In this document: positions 26,745 through 36,486 of the stretch, in pieces | Layout: each line of letters begins with the position of its first letter | Numbering within the stretch: position 1 is the first letter of the stretch | Assembly: GCF_025998815.1 (NCBI RefSeq) | Contig: NZ_AP026678.1 | Coordinates: 2,790,001 to 2,854,000, forward strand | DNA length: 64,000 bases | Reading direction: 5' to 3' | Source of the DNA: Ignavibacterium sp. | GTDB taxonomy: Bacteria > Bacteroidota > Ignavibacteria > Ignavibacteriales > Ignavibacteriaceae | Position numbers and translations under genes: made by a program | Notes under the pieces: model-generated | The model's database searches: none | The model's input: only the letters and a program-made list of their open reading frames with translations | Told to the model about the DNA's origin: nothing

Positions 26745-26749
26745 CCTCC
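26745..26749 (-). promoter_or_regulatory. Strong Shine-Dalgarno site of ppdK
   Basis: GGAGG on the minus strand, 10 bases before ATG 26734; unusual in this window, where most genes have weak or no such site, and suited to a highly expressed enzyme. Confidence 0.6.
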
Positions 26750-26779
26750 GTAAAAAGATTTACAATATTTCTGGAAACA

Positions 26780-27826
26780 TTAATTAAGTTTTTCTGATAA
26801 ATATTCCTTAAAGGATTCTTCATCATCCATACAAAGTGCTATCTTCAGATAGAAGATATCGATATCATCAAATTCTTTTGAGAACTGAAGAAGTTTAACA
26901 GCATCTTTTTCTGTTGTTACTACTGAATGAGAATTAGTCTGATAAAATTCTCTTCTGATTTTCTGTACTTCTTTTAATGTATAATTTTTATGATCTCTGA
27001 ATACAATTTTATTTTTTGTGCTTACACCAACATCCTGAAGAATGGTGAGAAATGATGTTGGATTTGCAATACCAGAAATAACCAGACTTTCCTGACCGTT
27101 AAATTCTTCAAGAGAGTATTCAGTCTTTCTGGTCATATCAACAAAACTTATTGCTTTATAGTAAGCTGTAAATACAGGTTTCCGATATCTGCTAAAGTTA
27201 CTAATCAAATTGTTATTTATTTCTTTACAGAATTTTCTGTTTATTATAATCGCATCAGCTCTTTTAAGTGAGCCGAAACCTTCACGCATTATTCCTAATG
27301 GTAGTAAAGACTGATTGAAAGCAGAATTATCAAGAAGAAATTTTTGGTCAAATAAAACGATATCGAGATTCCTGTCAATCCATCTGTGCTGAAATCCATC
27401 ATCAAGAACAATTATGTTTGATTCAACTTCACTTAGTAATTTTTTCGCGCCTTCTACACGGTCTTCACAAACTGCAGCCGGAACTTTACATTCAATTACT
27501 GTTTGGTAAATTTCATCTCCGCAGTTTTGAACATCAATTAATGGTTCGCCTTCTTTAGAAACAAGAATATATCCTTTTGTTTTTCTTCCATAACCTCTGC
27601 TTAAAACCGATGGTTTGTATCCTGATTTTTTAAGCAGATTAGTCAAGTAAATTACAAAGGGAGTTTTACCTGAACCACCAATCGTAAGATTTCCAACCGA
27701 AACTACTTTAGCATTAACTTTTGTTGATTTGAAAACAGACTTATCAAAGAACATATTTCTTAATGAAACCAACAAAGCGTAAACAGGAACAAACGGTGTC
27801 AGCAGTATTTTCAAAAAAGTCATCAT
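26780..27826 (-). CDS. lpxK: Tetraacyldisaccharide 4'-kinase
   Basis: A 348-residue LpxK, the inner-membrane kinase that phosphorylates the lipid A disaccharide at the 4' position. N-terminal membrane-associated helix (LKILLTPFVPVYALLVSLRN), Walker A-type GNLTIGGSGKTPFVIYL, SRGYGRK, and LDDGFQHRWIDRNLDIVLFD. Normal length. Follows the acyltransferase and lpxB with minimal spacing, so the three form a lipid A gene cluster. Confidence 0.96.
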   Translation of the reverse strand: MMTFLKILLTPFVPVYALLVSLRNMFFDKSVFKSTKVNAKVVSVGNLTIGGSGKTPFVIYLTNLLKKSGYKPSVLSRGYGRKTKGYILVSKEGEPLIDVQNCGDEIYQTVIECKVPAAVCEDRVEGAKKLLSEVESNIIVLDDGFQHRWIDRNLDIVLFDQKFLLDNSAFNQSLLPLGIMREGFGSLKRADAIIINRKFCKEINNNLISNFSRYRKPVFTAYYKAISFVDMTRKTEYSLEEFNGQESLVISGIANPTSFLTILQDVGVSTKNKIVFRDHKNYTLKEVQKIRREFYQTNSHSVVTTEKDAVKLLQFSKEFDDIDIFYLKIALCMDDEESFKEYLSEKLN

Positions 27827-27832
27827 TTTAAA

Positions 27833-28483
27833 TCACAAATTTAATGCAGAATCCTGCAGTTCGTTAAGTATTTGCTCACATTTTTTTATTATTTCTGAAG
27901 TTTCCTCATAAGAAAGCTCAGAATTGACGAAAATCGGTTCAGAATACACAATTTTTGCTTTGCTGAAAAATTTTGGTACCTCAAAACTATCCCAGCTTTT
28001 AAGCTTTCTTTTCTTTTGAAAACCTACTCCTGCGAGCACAACGGGTATTCCGGATTTTTTGGCTGTGATTACCGCTCCGGCTTTGAATTTTCTAACCGGA
28101 CCTCTTGGACCATCTGGCGTTATAGCAACTGAATATTTACTCTTTGCCAAATCAATCATAATTCCAAGTGCAACATCACCGCCTTTACTGCTCGAACCTC
28201 TGACAACTTTATAGTTCCAGCTTTTAAGTTGTCTTGCGAGTAAATCACCATCTTTACTCAAACTGGTAAGTGCAGCAAAGTTTTCATTTCGGTGAACAAA
28301 CCAGGGAAGAAGCATCGTTGAATGCCAGAATGCTAAAACATAATTCTGATTTTGTTCTTTTAATTTATCAATGACTTCTTTATTTACTTTTTCAACCTTG
28401 AGAGTTTTACACAATAAATTGATTGCCCATTTAAGTAATAAATTTCCGAGAAGTCTGAGAATACTTTGTTTAACTTTTTTCAT
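27833..28483 (-). CDS. Lysophospholipid acyltransferase-like protein (DUF374)
   Basis: A 216-residue membrane-linked acyltransferase of the DUF374/LPLAT type: LAFWHSTMLLPWF supplies a histidine motif, then LSKDGDLLARQL, VRGSSSKGGDVAL and ITPDGPRGPVRKFKAG. Proteins of this type next to lpxB/lpxK are thought to acylate lipid A or its precursor; the substrate here is inferred from the neighbours. Overlaps the lpxB 3' end by 14 bases. Confidence 0.87.
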   Translation of the reverse strand: MKKVKQSILRLLGNLLLKWAINLLCKTLKVEKVNKEVIDKLKEQNQNYVLAFWHSTMLLPWFVHRNENFAALTSLSKDGDLLARQLKSWNYKVVRGSSSKGGDVALGIMIDLAKSKYSVAITPDGPRGPVRKFKAGAVITAKKSGIPVVLAGVGFQKKRKLKSWDSFEVPKFFSKAKIVYSEPIFVNSELSYEETSEIIKKCEQILNELQDSALNL

Positions 28484-29609
28484 TCATCAATTGATAAATT
28501 TTTTTCGCAGTGTTTTCTGCTGCGTTTTGGTTTCCAAGTAATTCCCAAAGTCTATTTAGTTCATTTCGTATTGAGTTATACCTTGCAGAATCAGTCAAAA
28601 TATTTTTTGCTTCAGAGAAAATCTTTTCTGGTGTAACATCATTTTGAATAAGCTCGGGAAGAAGAGTTTTCCCAAGAAGGATGTTTACAATTCCGATATT
28701 CTCAAGTTTAACTAATGTCTTACCAATAAGATAAGTTAATGGACTTGTCTTATACACGATAATCATTGGCAGATTAAGCAATCCTGCTTCGAGTGTTGAA
28801 GTTCCGGACTTTATTATCCCAAGTTTTGAATGTTTCATTAAATCGTAAGTGTAACCTGCTACTATTTTGTAATCATTTTTATGTACTACTTCTCTCAAAA
28901 GCGATTCATCAACAGACGAAGCACAAGCTACGACAATTTGCAGATTGAAATTTTCGGAAATTTTTTTCGCTGCGGTATAAATCTGTGGAAAAATATCTTT
29001 GACTTCGTGTTTGCGGCTTCCGGGCAAAAGTAATAAAATTTCTTTATCAGGCAGTAAGTCTAATTTCTTAATCATCTCTTCTTTGTGAAGATAATTATAC
29101 TCTTTTAATTCACGAACCAAAGGATGTCCAACAAACTCAGCATCAACACCTTTGTCCTTGTAAAATTTTTCTTCAAAAGGGAAGACGACAAAAATTTTCC
29201 TTACAAGTTTTTTAATCTTTTTAACACGACCTTTTCCCCAAGCCCAAACCTGAGGTGAAATGTAGTAATAAATTTCAACACCAAGCTGTTTTAATTTTTT
29301 TGCAATGCTGATATTGAATCCCGGATAATCAATAAGTATTGCAAATTTTGTCTGTCTTATTTTTACTTCTTCAAGCAATTGATTCTGAACTCGTTTTATA
29401 AATGGCAGATGTTTTACAACTTCAACAAATCCAAGAAAAGACATTCTATCAGAATGATAAATTAATTCCAATCCTGCTTCTTTCATTCTGCTGCCACCTA
29501 TTCCGAAAAAACTAATTTCGGAGTTGAGTTTTTTTAACTCTTTAACTAAAGCAGCACCGTGTAAATCTCCCGAAGCTTCGCCAGCAATTATCAAAACAGA
29601 TTTTGACAT
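28470..29609 (-). CDS. lpxB: Lipid-A-disaccharide synthase
   Basis: A 379-residue glycosyltransferase (GT19) that joins lipid X and UDP-2,3-diacylglucosamine. Motifs: VLIIAGEASGDLHGAALVKEL at the N-terminus, GFVEVVKHLPFI, YPGFNISIAKKLKQ, YYISPQVWAWGKGRVKKIK, LLLPGSRKHEV and KSGTSTLEAGLLNLPMIIVYK. Length and motif order are normal. Overlapped by the acyltransferase, followed by lpxK. Confidence 0.97.
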   Translation of the reverse strand: MSKSVLIIAGEASGDLHGAALVKELKKLNSEISFFGIGGSRMKEAGLELIYHSDRMSFLGFVEVVKHLPFIKRVQNQLLEEVKIRQTKFAILIDYPGFNISIAKKLKQLGVEIYYYISPQVWAWGKGRVKKIKKLVRKIFVVFPFEEKFYKDKGVDAEFVGHPLVRELKEYNYLHKEEMIKKLDLLPDKEILLLLPGSRKHEVKDIFPQIYTAAKKISENFNLQIVVACASSVDESLLREVVHKNDYKIVAGYTYDLMKHSKLGIIKSGTSTLEAGLLNLPMIIVYKTSPLTYLIGKTLVKLENIGIVNILLGKTLLPELIQNDVTPEKIFSEAKNILTDSARYNSIRNELNRLWELLGNQNAAENTAKKIYQLMNEKS

Positions 29610-29620
29610 TTAATTTAATC

Positions 29621-30208
29621 TTATGAATTACTTATGTAATATTTAATTAGTATTAAAAGCGAAACAACAAATAATGCCTGCAAAGTTCTGCGTTCGGATT
29701 TTAGTCCTTCTTTAATTTTGAATGGAGGTTGCTCAACGCTGCTATCACGATGCGGAGTAAATCTCGGGAAAAATCTTGGAACATTGTTAAAATATTTTTT
29801 ATACTGCTCTCCGAAAGTACTGAAAAGATATTCTTCTTCGGCTTTTACAATTAAATAATATTGAATTATAAAAAACAGCATAGCGATAATCTGAAGATAG
29901 GGAAAAAGGGCATAGGACATTATTCCGAGACCGAGATAAATCAAAATATTTCCCACATAAAGCGGATTGCGAACATAAGCAAAAGGTCCGCTGATAATAA
30001 GATAAGTTCCACCAACTTTGCCTGTTGTTCTTGTTTCACTGCCAGCCCAACTTACGCCCCAAAGTCGTATTGCTTCACCTATAAGTGCTATTATAAAACC
30101 GGAAATCAATGATGAAACAGAAGCGTTTTCAAAAATTATCATAACAATTAAAAAAGGAATTGGTGTGTAGCTTCTGTATCTGAAAAAAAGTTCTGCAAGT
30201 TTTTTCAT
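29621..30208 (-). CDS. Isoprenylcysteine carboxyl methyltransferase-like membrane protein
   Basis: A 195-residue integral membrane protein with about five hydrophobic helices. The signature GPFAYVRNPLYVGNILIYLG and the later EEEYLFSTFGEQYKKYFNNVPRFFP belong to the ICMT/PEMT (NnrU-like) family. Bacterial members methylate lipids or have unknown targets. Packed between the HAD phosphatase and lpxB in the same direction, so a role in membrane lipid chemistry is plausible but unproven. Confidence 0.85.
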   Translation of the reverse strand: MKKLAELFFRYRSYTPIPFLIVMIIFENASVSSLISGFIIALIGEAIRLWGVSWAGSETRTTGKVGGTYLIISGPFAYVRNPLYVGNILIYLGLGIMSYALFPYLQIIAMLFFIIQYYLIVKAEEEYLFSTFGEQYKKYFNNVPRFFPRFTPHRDSSVEQPPFKIKEGLKSERRTLQALFVVSLLILIKYYISNS

Positions 30209-30209
30209 T

Positions 30210-30929
30210 TTACTCTGCCTCGTATGCGTGTTTTCTTTTTATTTGTGCCTGATGTCTTTTCTTTAATCTTTTTTTTGAAAGCAATTCTTTGATTCTTATT
30301 GTGACATCATTAAAATCTTTAAATGGCCAGTATGAAATTCTTTCGCGCTCACAGAATTTCAGTAAACTATTTTTTGCGAAGATGTAATCACAGTACTGAG
30401 AAGCTTCTTTATCTGAATTTCCGTCACCGATATAAATTGTATAATCATCATCGCTGCTGTTGTTTATTATATGATTCTGTTTTGGATTTGCTGAAGAGGG
30501 ATAGTCCGGATTAAAGTAAGGATATTCAGGAATTAATTTTCCACTAATAAGCCGAAGTTTATTAGAAAAAAATTTCAGATTGGATAATCCTTCCCGCTCC
30601 AGAATCCTTTTGATGTAGTAATCAAATCCATCGCTCAATACAAACAATTCAATCTTATTTTCATCACAGAAATTAACAAATGGTTTAAATGTCGGTTCAA
30701 CTTTCATTTCGTCTATAAATTTGTTTAAATCGTTTTCATCAATCTTGTTAACCGAAGCACACAATAAATCCCAACATTTTCTGGATGAAATTTTATCATT
30801 GTGTAAATCCTCAATAATTGTTTCAACCCATTTTGGTTCACCAAACTTTCTGAAAATTGAATCGCCCACATCTTCAGTTGTAATTGTTCCATCAAAGTCA
30901 ACAAACACTTTAAGTTTACTTCCATCCAT
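30210..30929 (-). CDS. HAD-IB family phosphatase, MtnX-like
   Basis: A 239-residue HAD hydrolase. Motif I VFVDFDGTITTEDVGD with the nucleophile Asp, motif II FVLSDGFDYYI, and motif IV YIGDGNSDKEASQYCDYIFAK. The FPxNx-type spacing and FRKFGEPKW region resemble MtnX (2-hydroxy-3-keto-5-methylthiopentenyl-1-phosphate phosphatase) and phosphoserine phosphatases; substrate not determined. The last ~20 residues are strongly basic. Its start codon overlaps the stop of the T9SS gene at 30929. Confidence 0.85.
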   Translation of the reverse strand: MDGSKLKVFVDFDGTITTEDVGDSIFRKFGEPKWVETIIEDLHNDKISSRKCWDLLCASVNKIDENDLNKFIDEMKVEPTFKPFVNFCDENKIELFVLSDGFDYYIKRILEREGLSNLKFFSNKLRLISGKLIPEYPYFNPDYPSSANPKQNHIINNSSDDDYTIYIGDGNSDKEASQYCDYIFAKNSLLKFCERERISYWPFKDFNDVTIRIKELLSKKRLKKRHQAQIKRKHAYEAE

Positions 30930-32881
30930 TACTTGCTTACAACCATTTTCTTTACAGCAACAAAATCACCAGCTTTCATTTTGTAGAAATAAACACCCGG
31001 ACTTAATCTTTTAGAATCGAATGTAATTGTATTTTTTCCTGCCGGAAAAGTTTTTTGTGTAATCGTACCTAACTGATTTAATCTAACATCATAAAGTTCT
31101 ATTTCAACAAATTCTTCTTTTGGCAGAATAAAACTTATTGATGTTGTTTCGGAAAACGGATTGGGAATATTCTGAAATAAAGCATAGTCCGATTCTTCCT
31201 TTACAATTTCTAAAGTAACAACTTCTGAAATTTGCTGATTGCCTTTTGATTTTTGAATTACACGATATGAAATCAAACCTTCTGAATCAGGAGAGTCTTC
31301 GTATTCATAATAATTTATAGTTGCTGAATTTCCTTTTTTAAGTTCTTCAACAGTTTGCCAGTTTTCCTCTGAGTTTAGCTTCCGTTGAACTTCATAAACA
31401 ACATCATCATTTTCATTTGCAGCATACCAAAAGACTTTAACTGTATCACCTTCGGGTTCGCATTTCAATCCGAGAATTTGGCCGGCGTAAGTACCGGTTG
31501 AGTAAATTTTCTGTCCGTAAATTTCACTTTTCTTCTCACGCTTGTCTTTGAAAATCGCAATTGCACCACCGTGATCATCAGGTAAAAGATTTAAATAACT
31601 TTTCTCCGAATTTGTATAAGTTCCAAGATCAACACCGTTATTAGTCCATTGCAGTTCACCATTTGAGTTGATTTTCTGTGCGTAGATATTTCCAAATTGT
31701 TTGGTAAATCTTCTGTCAATCCAGGCAATGATATAATTATCTCTGTTATCGTAAATTACTTTCTGTCCAAACTGATCGCCTTCATATTCAATTACAGTTG
31801 CGCCATTATCTTTCCATTGTTTACTACCGTTGAAATCAAATAGCTGTGCATAAATATTTTTGTCATTACCATATTCGTTAACCCAACTGACAAAAATATT
31901 TTTGTTTGAAAAAGCGAATTGTGGATTGGAATTCTGTCCGCGTTTTGTTGTAACCAGTTTCCCTGCAGAACCCCACTTAAAATTTGCATCGTTAGAAATG
32001 AGTTGATGATAAATACTTTTTTGTTTTTCGTGTGAATACCAGATAACATAAAGTTCATTGCCAATAAGCGAAGATTCAAAGCTTAAAACATTTTCAGTCG
32101 GTTTAGAAATATTTTTCTTCTGAACTAAAACCGAATCATTGTTAAGATTTATTTTACTATAAAACAGAGTAGCCCGACTCTCCTTTGTTTCAAGCCAGCT
32201 TATAAAGTACTGATTATCTGTAACTGATAAAATTTTACAATCACTTATTTTACTTTCAGAAGAGTTCAATAGTTTTTGTGGTTCAGAAATAATTTTCCCC
32301 GATGAGTTCAGTTTAACAACATATACTGATGTCGCCGGATTGTTGCTCTCTTTGGTTATGAAAAGAATTGTCGCATTACCATCTTTATCAACATCAACAG
32401 AATATTCTTTTATTTCTTTATTCAGTCTTGTTAATTGAACTCCGAAATCGCTCCACAATCTTAATCCTTTGTTGTTAACTCTCTGAATAAAAATCTCTGA
32501 TGCGTTCTCAGAAATTTTTTCTTTCCATAATATTAACAAATCACCTGAGTTGTGAAGAGCTGATTGAGGTTCGTATTTGTTTTCAAGGCTAAGAGAAACA
32601 GATTTTCCATCAGAGCGAAAACTTGTTTCACCATCTTTGTTAACATGCAGAAAAAGCACATCAGTTTTCTGTGGTAGTTTGGTATCCTGCCAAACTATGA
32701 ATGCGCCACCTTTTTTATCACTAACTGAAAAAATATTAATCGGATCTGAAGGATTTACAACAAGCTTTGTATTAGTTGAAGGATCATAAGCCCATTGTGC
32801 TTTCAGAAAAATTGAGCCGAAAAGAATAAAAGTGACAAGCCAATATTTTAATGCGATATGTTTTCTTTTTATCATCAGCAA
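30929..32881 (-). CDS. T9SS type A sorting-domain protein
   Basis: About 650 residues; a signal peptide (KYWLVTFILFGSIFLKAQ) makes ATG 32875 a better start than TTG 32881. The body has repeated units of the form VSWxxxxxxKNIYAQLFDxNGxKQW (four to five are visible), suggesting a propeller. A fibronectin-like stretch (KVFWYAANENDDVVYEVQRK) and a sorting domain (IPNPFSETTSISF, GVYFYKMKAGDF, terminal VVSK) follow. Exported by T9SS; function unknown. It sits between smc and the HAD gene. Its sorting domain lacks the repeat-like WQSPVGSWQ segment. Confidence 0.88.
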   Translation of the reverse strand: MLMIKRKHIALKYWLVTFILFGSIFLKAQWAYDPSTNTKLVVNPSDPINIFSVSDKKGGAFIVWQDTKLPQKTDVLFLHVNKDGETSFRSDGKSVSLSLENKYEPQSALHNSGDLLILWKEKISENASEIFIQRVNNKGLRLWSDFGVQLTRLNKEIKEYSVDVDKDGNATILFITKESNNPATSVYVVKLNSSGKIISEPQKLLNSSESKISDCKILSVTDNQYFISWLETKESRATLFYSKINLNNDSVLVQKKNISKPTENVLSFESSLIGNELYVIWYSHEKQKSIYHQLISNDANFKWGSAGKLVTTKRGQNSNPQFAFSNKNIFVSWVNEYGNDKNIYAQLFDFNGSKQWKDNGATVIEYEGDQFGQKVIYDNRDNYIIAWIDRRFTKQFGNIYAQKINSNGELQWTNNGVDLGTYTNSEKSYLNLLPDDHGGAIAIFKDKREKKSEIYGQKIYSTGTYAGQILGLKCEPEGDTVKVFWYAANENDDVVYEVQRKLNSEENWQTVEELKKGNSATINYYEYEDSPDSEGLISYRVIQKSKGNQQISEVVTLEIVKEESDYALFQNIPNPFSETTSISFILPKEEFVEIELYDVRLNQLGTITQKTFPAGKNTITFDSKRLSPGVYFYKMKAGDFVAVKKMVVSK

Positions 32882-32884
32882 AAG

Positions 32885-35800
32885 TTATTTATCCACAAAA
32901 TCAAAATCTTCATTAAAGCGAACCGCAACAAGTTTCGAAACTCCTTCTTCCTGCATCGTTACGCCATACATAGTTTCAGCTGCTTCCATTGTTCTTTTAT
33001 TGTGGGTTACAACTATGAACTGAGTATCTTTTTTAAACTCGTGCAAAATTCTGGTGAAACGATCAATGTTTGCATCATCAAGCGGAGCATCAATTTCATC
33101 GAGTATACAAAACGGACTTGGCTTAACAAGGTAGATTGCAAAAAGCAATGCAATCGCTGTGAGTGTTTTTTCACCACCTGAAAGCAAATCAATTGATTGT
33201 GGTCGTTTACCTTTTGGCTTTGCGATGATTTCAATTTTTGCTTCAAGAGGATCTTCATTTTCTTCCAATCTTAAATCAGCTTCATCGCCGGGATCGAAAA
33301 GTGTTCTGAAAATCTTAATAAAGTTCTCTCTGATTTTATCAAAAGTTTCTTTGAATTGCGCCTGAGCAGTCTGATTGATCTCTTCAATTGTTTTAATAAC
33401 ATCTTTCTCTGATTCAATTAAATCATCTCTTTGCTTGTGCAGAAATTCGAGTCGTTGTTTTTCTTCTTCATATTCGGAATATGCAAGAAGGTTGATTGGA
33501 CCGAGATTTTTAATTTTATCTTTTATTTCCTGAACCTGCGTATGTCTTTCGCTGAAATTGAATGTGTCAAGGTCTTCAAACACTTTCTTTTCAAGATTAA
33601 GTGAATATGATTCTTTAATGTGTTCAACCAGAGATTCTTTTTTCATATCAAGTTCTTTAAGATCAATCTCTGACTTATGAATAAGATTTGAAAGCTGTTC
33701 TCTTTCATTACGAAGTTGTTTTAACTCGCTTTCTTTTTTATTCACTTCTTCTCTTGACTCTTTATATCTTGACTCAACTTCTTCGAGAAGTTTGTTCAGC
33801 TCATTTTTTGCATCTTCAAGCGATCGTAGGTTTTGATTCTCGCTTTCCAACTCTGTGTGAATGGTTTGAATTTCTTCCTCGGCAGATGCTATATCATTCT
33901 TTCTTCTTTCAATATTTGATTTGATTGAAGAAATTGATTCTTCGGCTCGTGCAATTGCATTGTTGGTGTTTTTTATTTCACCGATTGTTCTTTCAATTTC
34001 GATTTTAAGATTATTCAGAATGTTAAGTGTTTCATCATGCTTTGTTCTGACCAGACGGAATTCTTCTTCGAGCGTTGTTTGTTCGGAATTAAGTTGTTCC
34101 TGCTGCAATTTCAAAACAGAAAGCTCTTCTGAGACTTTAATTTTCTGATTATCAAGTTCATTTGCTAATGCAGCAAACTCCTGAATTTCTTTCTGTGTTT
34201 TATCAGATTCATCATTTGATTTTTTAATCTCATATTCAAACTGTGCAATTTGCTTTTCAACATTTGCGAGATCATTTACAAGCATTCTGCCGCGTTCAGA
34301 AAGCACAGCTAAATCAATTTCATTTAGTTGTTCTTCTTTCCAGAGAATTTCTTTCTGAAGCTCGACTAATTTTCTTTCGTGAGATGGCAATTCATTTTTA
34401 AGATTCTCAAGCAATTGCTTTCTTCCGAAGAGCGAATCATCAAGTTTTGGTTCACTACCAGCTTCAATAATTCCATCAGTTGAAATCAAATCACCATTGA
34501 GAGTTGCAAAATTGAATTGCGGATATTTTTTATAAAGTGCAAAAGCTGAATCGAGATTATCAACTATGCAGGTTCTTTGAAGAATTTTATCAAAGAAATT
34601 TTTCCACTTGTTATCTGTTTGTATAAAATCGATAGTCCATCCGATGAAACCTGATTCCCGTGAAAGCTTCCTGGCTTTATTCTTCAGAATGAAATTCTGA
34701 ATTTTATCAAAGAAACTTTGTTTGTTTTCATTTCCATTTGGAGGAAAGAAGAATGACGCTTTCCCGATTTTTTTATTTCGTAAGTATTCAATTCCTTTTA
34801 ACAAATCATCAATTGATTCAACAAGAATATTGTTGAGATTGTTTTTCAGCGAAGCTTCAACTGCAAAGCGATATTTTTCATCTGTGTTTCCAATATGAGC
34901 AAGAATAGTCGTTTCACCGCGAAGCCAGGACTTATTCTCAAGTAATGCTTTTGCACCTTTCGAAACGCCTTCAAGATTTTCAATCAGGTTCTGAATGAAC
35001 TCGGCTTTTTCTTTTATTGATTTAATTAAACTTTTTTGTTCAACTTCCTTTTCTTTGAGATGAGTTAACTCACCTTCGAGCTTAAGTTTTTCATTTTGCT
35101 TCTGAACGAAAAGTTGTTCTGCTTCTTCAATCTTTCGTTTTGTTTCATCTCGTTCATTACCAAGTTCTTCAACAAAGCCAACAGTTTTTGCAATCGTGTT
35201 CGAGATATTCTGAATCTTTTCGTTCAGTTTCTCAATTCTGGTGTAAAAATCCGATAAAGATTTTTCAACATTCTTCAGTTCATTCTCTTTATTGCTTATC
35301 TCTTTTACTTTTGAAAGAAGAATATCAGAATGATTTTTCAATTCACTTCTTTTTTGTTCTAAAAGAGAATTTAATTCTTCAAGCTGCTTTTCAACTTCCT
35401 GCTTCTGTAATTCTTTTTGTTTAAGTGCTTCATCAAAGGTGATAAGATTTTTTCTTCCGCTTGAAATTAACTCTTCAGCATTACGAAGTTCGTTTTCAAG
35501 CTCGATAAGCTCTTCGGAATATTTTGTTTTATTTCTTTCGAGAGAATTTTTTCTTTCATTCTTTACTGAAAGTGATTTCTGAACCTGATAAATTTTGTCT
35601 GTCTGTTCGGTAATCAGATTTCTTTTTTCAGCAAGCTCCTGTTCGATAATCAAAAGCTTATCACGGGCATCTTTGATTTCATCTTCGAGTCTTGCAATAT
35701 CAGATTCAATCTGAATTTTTCTTTGAAAATTATCTTCGCGGGATTTTTTCAGTTCATCAATCTTAATGTGGAATAATGCAAATTCTCTTTCAGCCAAATC

Positions 35801-36481
35801 AAGCTCAAGTTCTCTTAGCTGAGTAGAAAGGGCATTGTGTCTGTCGGCTTTTTTTGCTTGTCTTTCAAGTGAAGCAACTTTCTTTTCAACTTCAGAAACA
35901 ATATCGTTTACTCTGGTTAAATCTGCTTTTACTTCATCAAGTTTTCTGAGTGCTAGTCTTCTTCGTAATTTATATTTGTTAACTCCGGCAGCTTCTTCAA
36001 AGAGAATTCTTCTTTCTTCTGCTTTGCTGCTCAGAATAGTTTCAACCATTTTCAATTCGATAACCGAATAGGCATTTGCGCCAATTCCGGTATCCATAAA
36101 AAGATTTGTTATATCTTTAAGTCTGCAAAGGTTTTTATTCAGAAGATATTCACTTTCACCGGAACGGAAAATTCTTCTTGTAATTGTAACATCAGTGTAT
36201 TCGGTAGGAAGAATTCCTTTGGTATTTTGAATCGTTAGCGAAACCTCAGCCATTCCCATTGGTTTGCGGTTAGCAGTTCCGTTAAAGATAACATTTTCCA
36301 TTTTATCGCTTCGTAAAACACCACTTCTTTGCTCGCCAAGACACCATCTTATAGCATCAACAACATTGGTTTTACCGCAACCGTTTGGTCCTACAATCGA
36401 AGTGATACCTTCGTTAAAATTAATTACGGTTTTCTGCGCAAAAGATTTGAATCCAAATATTTCAAGCTTTGATAGATACAA
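32885..36481 (-). CDS. smc: Chromosome segregation protein SMC
   Basis: A 1198-residue structural-maintenance-of-chromosomes ATPase. Head half 1: FGFKSFAQKT and Walker A GPNGCGKTNVVDAIRW; long coiled coil about 165-500; hinge about 500-690 (LEGVSKGAKALL, EAGSEPKL); coiled coil to about 1030; head half 2: signature LLSGGEKTLTAIALLFAI and Walker B PFCILDEIDAPLDD, then the D-loop and FIVVTHNKRTM. It compacts chromosomes with ScpAB, neither of which is here. The start is 6 bases from the stop of the GH2-like gene. Confidence 0.98.
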   Translation of the reverse strand: MYLSKLEIFGFKSFAQKTVINFNEGITSIVGPNGCGKTNVVDAIRWCLGEQRSGVLRSDKMENVIFNGTANRKPMGMAEVSLTIQNTKGILPTEYTDVTITRRIFRSGESEYLLNKNLCRLKDITNLFMDTGIGANAYSVIELKMVETILSSKAEERRILFEEAAGVNKYKLRRRLALRKLDEVKADLTRVNDIVSEVEKKVASLERQAKKADRHNALSTQLRELELDLAEREFALFHIKIDELKKSREDNFQRKIQIESDIARLEDEIKDARDKLLIIEQELAEKRNLITEQTDKIYQVQKSLSVKNERKNSLERNKTKYSEELIELENELRNAEELISSGRKNLITFDEALKQKELQKQEVEKQLEELNSLLEQKRSELKNHSDILLSKVKEISNKENELKNVEKSLSDFYTRIEKLNEKIQNISNTIAKTVGFVEELGNERDETKRKIEEAEQLFVQKQNEKLKLEGELTHLKEKEVEQKSLIKSIKEKAEFIQNLIENLEGVSKGAKALLENKSWLRGETTILAHIGNTDEKYRFAVEASLKNNLNNILVESIDDLLKGIEYLRNKKIGKASFFFPPNGNENKQSFFDKIQNFILKNKARKLSRESGFIGWTIDFIQTDNKWKNFFDKILQRTCIVDNLDSAFALYKKYPQFNFATLNGDLISTDGIIEAGSEPKLDDSLFGRKQLLENLKNELPSHERKLVELQKEILWKEEQLNEIDLAVLSERGRMLVNDLANVEKQIAQFEYEIKKSNDESDKTQKEIQEFAALANELDNQKIKVSEELSVLKLQQEQLNSEQTTLEEEFRLVRTKHDETLNILNNLKIEIERTIGEIKNTNNAIARAEESISSIKSNIERRKNDIASAEEEIQTIHTELESENQNLRSLEDAKNELNKLLEEVESRYKESREEVNKKESELKQLRNEREQLSNLIHKSEIDLKELDMKKESLVEHIKESYSLNLEKKVFEDLDTFNFSERHTQVQEIKDKIKNLGPINLLAYSEYEEEKQRLEFLHKQRDDLIESEKDVIKTIEEINQTAQAQFKETFDKIRENFIKIFRTLFDPGDEADLRLEENEDPLEAKIEIIAKPKGKRPQSIDLLSGGEKTLTAIALLFAIYLVKPSPFCILDEIDAPLDDANIDRFTRILHEFKKDTQFIVVTHNKRTMEAAETMYGVTMQEEGVSKLVAVRFNEDFDFVDK

Positions 36482-36486
36482 GTGAC

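Noticed and set aside
33000-36485. Several 60-95 codon plus-strand frames opposite smc
   Set aside because: They are antisense to the coiled-coil coding region and serine/phenylalanine-rich, as expected for complement of Glu/Lys/Leu codons.
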